Source of the DNA: Desulfuromonadaceae bacterium UBA6124
GTDB lineage: Bacteria > Desulfobacterota > Desulfuromonadia > Desulfuromonadales > Trichloromonadaceae
Reading direction: 5' to 3'
Length of the DNA: 7,071 bases
Assembly (NCBI GenBank): GCA_002423365.1
Contig: DIVU01000195.1
Span: forward strand, 4,934-12,004
In this document: positions 5,757-7,071 of the stretch, piece after piece
How the letters are laid out: the number at the start of each line of letters is the position of its first letter
Position numbering within the stretch: position 1 is the stretch's first letter
Position numbers and translations under genes: made by a program
Notes under the pieces: model-generated
The model's input: only the letters and a program-made list of their open reading frames with translations
What the model was told of the DNA's origin: nothing
The model's database searches: none

Positions 5757-6472
5757 CCCCCCGTCCCAACCTCCGGCACCCATTTCCCCGGCGCGAAACC
5801 GGGATGGGGAACCAGTCCCGGCAAGACCCCGCCCCGCTCCAACCATTGGTGAAATTCGGCGCGGGGGATCTCCACCGCCCCCAACGACAAGAGATGGGGA
5901 TTGGGCAACTGGCAGTCGATCAGGGGCCAGCCCGCTTTCGCCAGACAACGGGCCAGGGTCGCCAGGGCCACCTTGGAGGCATCCGGTGACCGGTGAAACA
6001 TCGACTCGCCGAAGAAACAATGCCCCAGCACCACTCCGTACACCCCCCCCACCAGCTCATCCCCCCGCCAGCATTCCAGCGAATGGGCATAGCCCAAGCG
6101 ATGCAGACGCAGGTAGGCATTCCGCATTTCGTCGGTGATCCAAGTCCCCACCGACTGACCCCGTCGACTCTCCGCGCAACCGTCCACTACCGCCGCGAAG
6201 TCCTCGTCACAGGAGACGCGAAAACGCCCCTGGCGCAAGCATTTGGCGAGGCTGCGGGAAATGCGGATACGCTCGGGGAAGATGACGCAACGGGGATCGG
6301 GGGACCACCACAGGGGCGGCTCACCGTCACTGAACCAGGGGAAGATGCCCAGGGAGTAGGCCAGGAGCAGGCGCCGGGGGGAGAGATCGCCGCCGACGGC
6401 GAGCAGCCCGCCGGGCTCGGCCAGCTCCGGCGCGGGGAAGAGAAGCTGATCGGAAAGACGGTAAACCGGCAC
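5753..6472 (-). CDS. aat: Leucyl/phenylalanyl-tRNA--protein transferase
   Basis: Aat transfers Leu or Phe from aminoacyl-tRNA to the N-terminus of proteins that begin with Arg or Lys, making them N-degrons for ClpS-ClpAP. At 239 residues it is a full-length family member. Conserved blocks are GLLAVGGDLS (22-31), YSLGIFPWFS (39-48), LWWSPDPR (54-61), the AHSLECWR block (129-136), GVYGVVLGHCFFGESMF (143-159), DASK (164-167) and DCQLPNPHLLSLGAVEIPR (186-204), all in the expected order. The start is GTG (6472-6470), supported by GAGGGAG at 6487-6481 with an 8-base spacer. It lies 49 bases downstream of clpA on the same strand and is probably transcribed with it. Its TAG stop (5755-5753) overlaps the TAA of the PilZ gene. 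No terminator for aat is visible in the overlap region. Confidence 0.97.
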   Translation of the reverse strand: MPVYRLSDQLLFPAPELAEPGGLLAVGGDLSPRRLLLAYSLGIFPWFSDGEPPLWWSPDPRCVIFPERIRISRSLAKCLRQGRFRVSCDEDFAAVVDGCAESRRGQSVGTWITDEMRNAYLRLHRLGYAHSLECWRGDELVGGVYGVVLGHCFFGESMFHRSPDASKVALATLARCLAKAGWPLIDCQLPNPHLLSLGAVEIPRAEFHQWLERGGVLPGLVPHPGFAPGKWVPEVGTGG

Positions 6473-6521
6473 GGTCAGCGCTCCCTCGTCGGAAGCGCCG
6501 ACCGGCCGACGGCTAAAAACA

Positions 6522-7071
6522 TCAGGAGGGACCGTAGGCGAACGTCAGCTCGCCGGCGCGCAGACCGATGCGCACCTCGCCGCCGTCGCTGAGACGACCA
6601 AAGAGGAGTTCACCGGCGAGAACGTCGCTGATCGCCGTCTGGATCAGTCGCGCCAGGGGACGCGCGCCGTAGACCGGGTCATAACCCCGGCGAGCGAGGT
6701 CGGCCCGGGCGGCGGCGGAAACCTTCAACGTCACGGCGGAGTCGGCCAGACGGGTGCGCAGCTCGTCGAGGAATTTGTCGACAATGCGGAGGATGATCGC
6801 CTCATCCAGCGACTGGAAGGGGATGACGGCATCGAGACGGTTGCGGAATTCCGGCGAAAAGGCTTTGTCCACCGCCTGTTTGTAGCCGCTGCGGCCGAGA
6901 TTGCCGAAGCCGATGGGATTGGCGCTCATCTCCCGCGCCCCGGCGTTGCTGGTCATGATCAGCACGACGTTGCGGAAGTCGGCCTTCTTGCCGTTGTTGT
7001 CGGTGAGGGTGCCGTGGTCCATGACCTGCAAGAGGATGCTGAAGAGATCGGGATGGGCCTTTTCGATCTCG
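6522..7071 (-). CDS. clpA: ATP-dependent Clp protease ATP-binding subunit ClpA, C-terminal part (cut by the right edge)
   Basis: About 182 residues from the second AAA+ domain (D2) of the ClpA unfoldase, which feeds substrates into ClpP. The fragment opens at the final Glu of the Walker B region (EIEKAHPD). It then has the sensor-1 strand VVLIMTSNAG, a loop with IGF (6914-6906), the arginine-finger motif FRNRLD, and the sensor-2 motif GYDPVYGARPLARL in the small domain. IGF/IGL is the tripeptide with which Clp unfoldases dock onto ClpP, so a ClpP-partnered ClpA is favoured over ClpB. The rest of ClpA (about 750 residues in total) and perhaps clpS lie outside the window. The TGA stop is at 6524-6522. 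The position directly before aat fits the N-degron pathway. Confidence 0.93.
   Translation of the reverse strand, partial: EIEKAHPDLFSILLQVMDHGTLTDNNGKKADFRNVVLIMTSNAGAREMSANPIGFGNLGRSGYKQAVDKAFSPEFRNRLDAVIPFQSLDEAIILRIVDKFLDELRTRLADSAVTLKVSAAARADLARRGYDPVYGARPLARLIQTAISDVLAGELLFGRLSDGGEVRIGLRAGELTFAYGPS

Noticed and set aside
5037..6020. Open frame of about 327 codons on the minus strand across the PilZ gene and the end of aat
   Set aside because: It overlaps two well-supported genes, has a Gly/Ala-rich composition typical of antisense GC-rich frames, and has no family motif.
6473..6521. Small hairpin (CGTCGG/CCGACG) between clpA and aat as a terminator
   Set aside because: It has no U tract on the clpA-aat strand and only a 6-bp stem, so it is unlikely to separate the two genes.

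Overview
The window looks like an ordinary core-genome segment of a GC-rich bacterium, most likely a Desulfuromonadota (Geobacter/Desulfuromonas/Pelobacter-type) organism. The reasons are a small c7-type triheme cytochrome, an unusually long glyceraldehyde-3-phosphate dehydrogenase, and the high-GC mix of central-metabolism and translation genes. The taxonomic call is an inference from gene content. Nothing in the window looks mobile: I saw no IS element, CRISPR array, integrase, tRNA or rRNA.

Layout. Bases 1-305 (minus) hold the 5' part of a class II fructose-bisphosphate aldolase gene (fba). It is transcribed divergently from a 481-residue GAPDH gene (577-2022, plus). The 271-base spacer between them carries a good sigma70-type promoter for the GAPDH gene, a palindrome over its -10 box, a probable fba promoter, and a perfect 12-bp hairpin in the presumed fba leader. 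A symmetric, probably bidirectional terminator (2039-2076) closes the GAPDH gene and the opposing rpsU gene.

On the minus strand follow rpsU (ribosomal protein S21, GTG start) and, upstream of it, a THUMP-domain RNA methyltransferase of the RlmL type (TTG start). Both concern the ribosome. Divergent from the methyltransferase, on the plus strand, lie a DUF815-type AAA+ ATPase, a secreted triheme c-type cytochrome with its own promoter, and a YcgR-like PilZ protein likely to bind c-di-GMP. The PilZ gene converges on aat so tightly that the stop codons overlap. Upstream of aat, on the minus strand, is the 3' end of clpA, running off the right edge.

How genes work together. fba and the GAPDH gene supply neighbouring steps of glycolysis/gluconeogenesis and may share control through their common spacer. 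clpA and aat form a bacterial N-degron pair: Aat adds Leu/Phe to proteins, and ClpA(P) unfolds and degrades them. rlmL and rpsU both serve the ribosome. The ATPase, cytochrome and PilZ genes share a direction but have no obvious common job. I see no clear novel multi-gene system. The points most worth checking are the heme ligation of the cytochrome, the cofactor site and N-terminal extension of the GAPDH, the fba-GAPDH control region, and the deviant PilZ motif.
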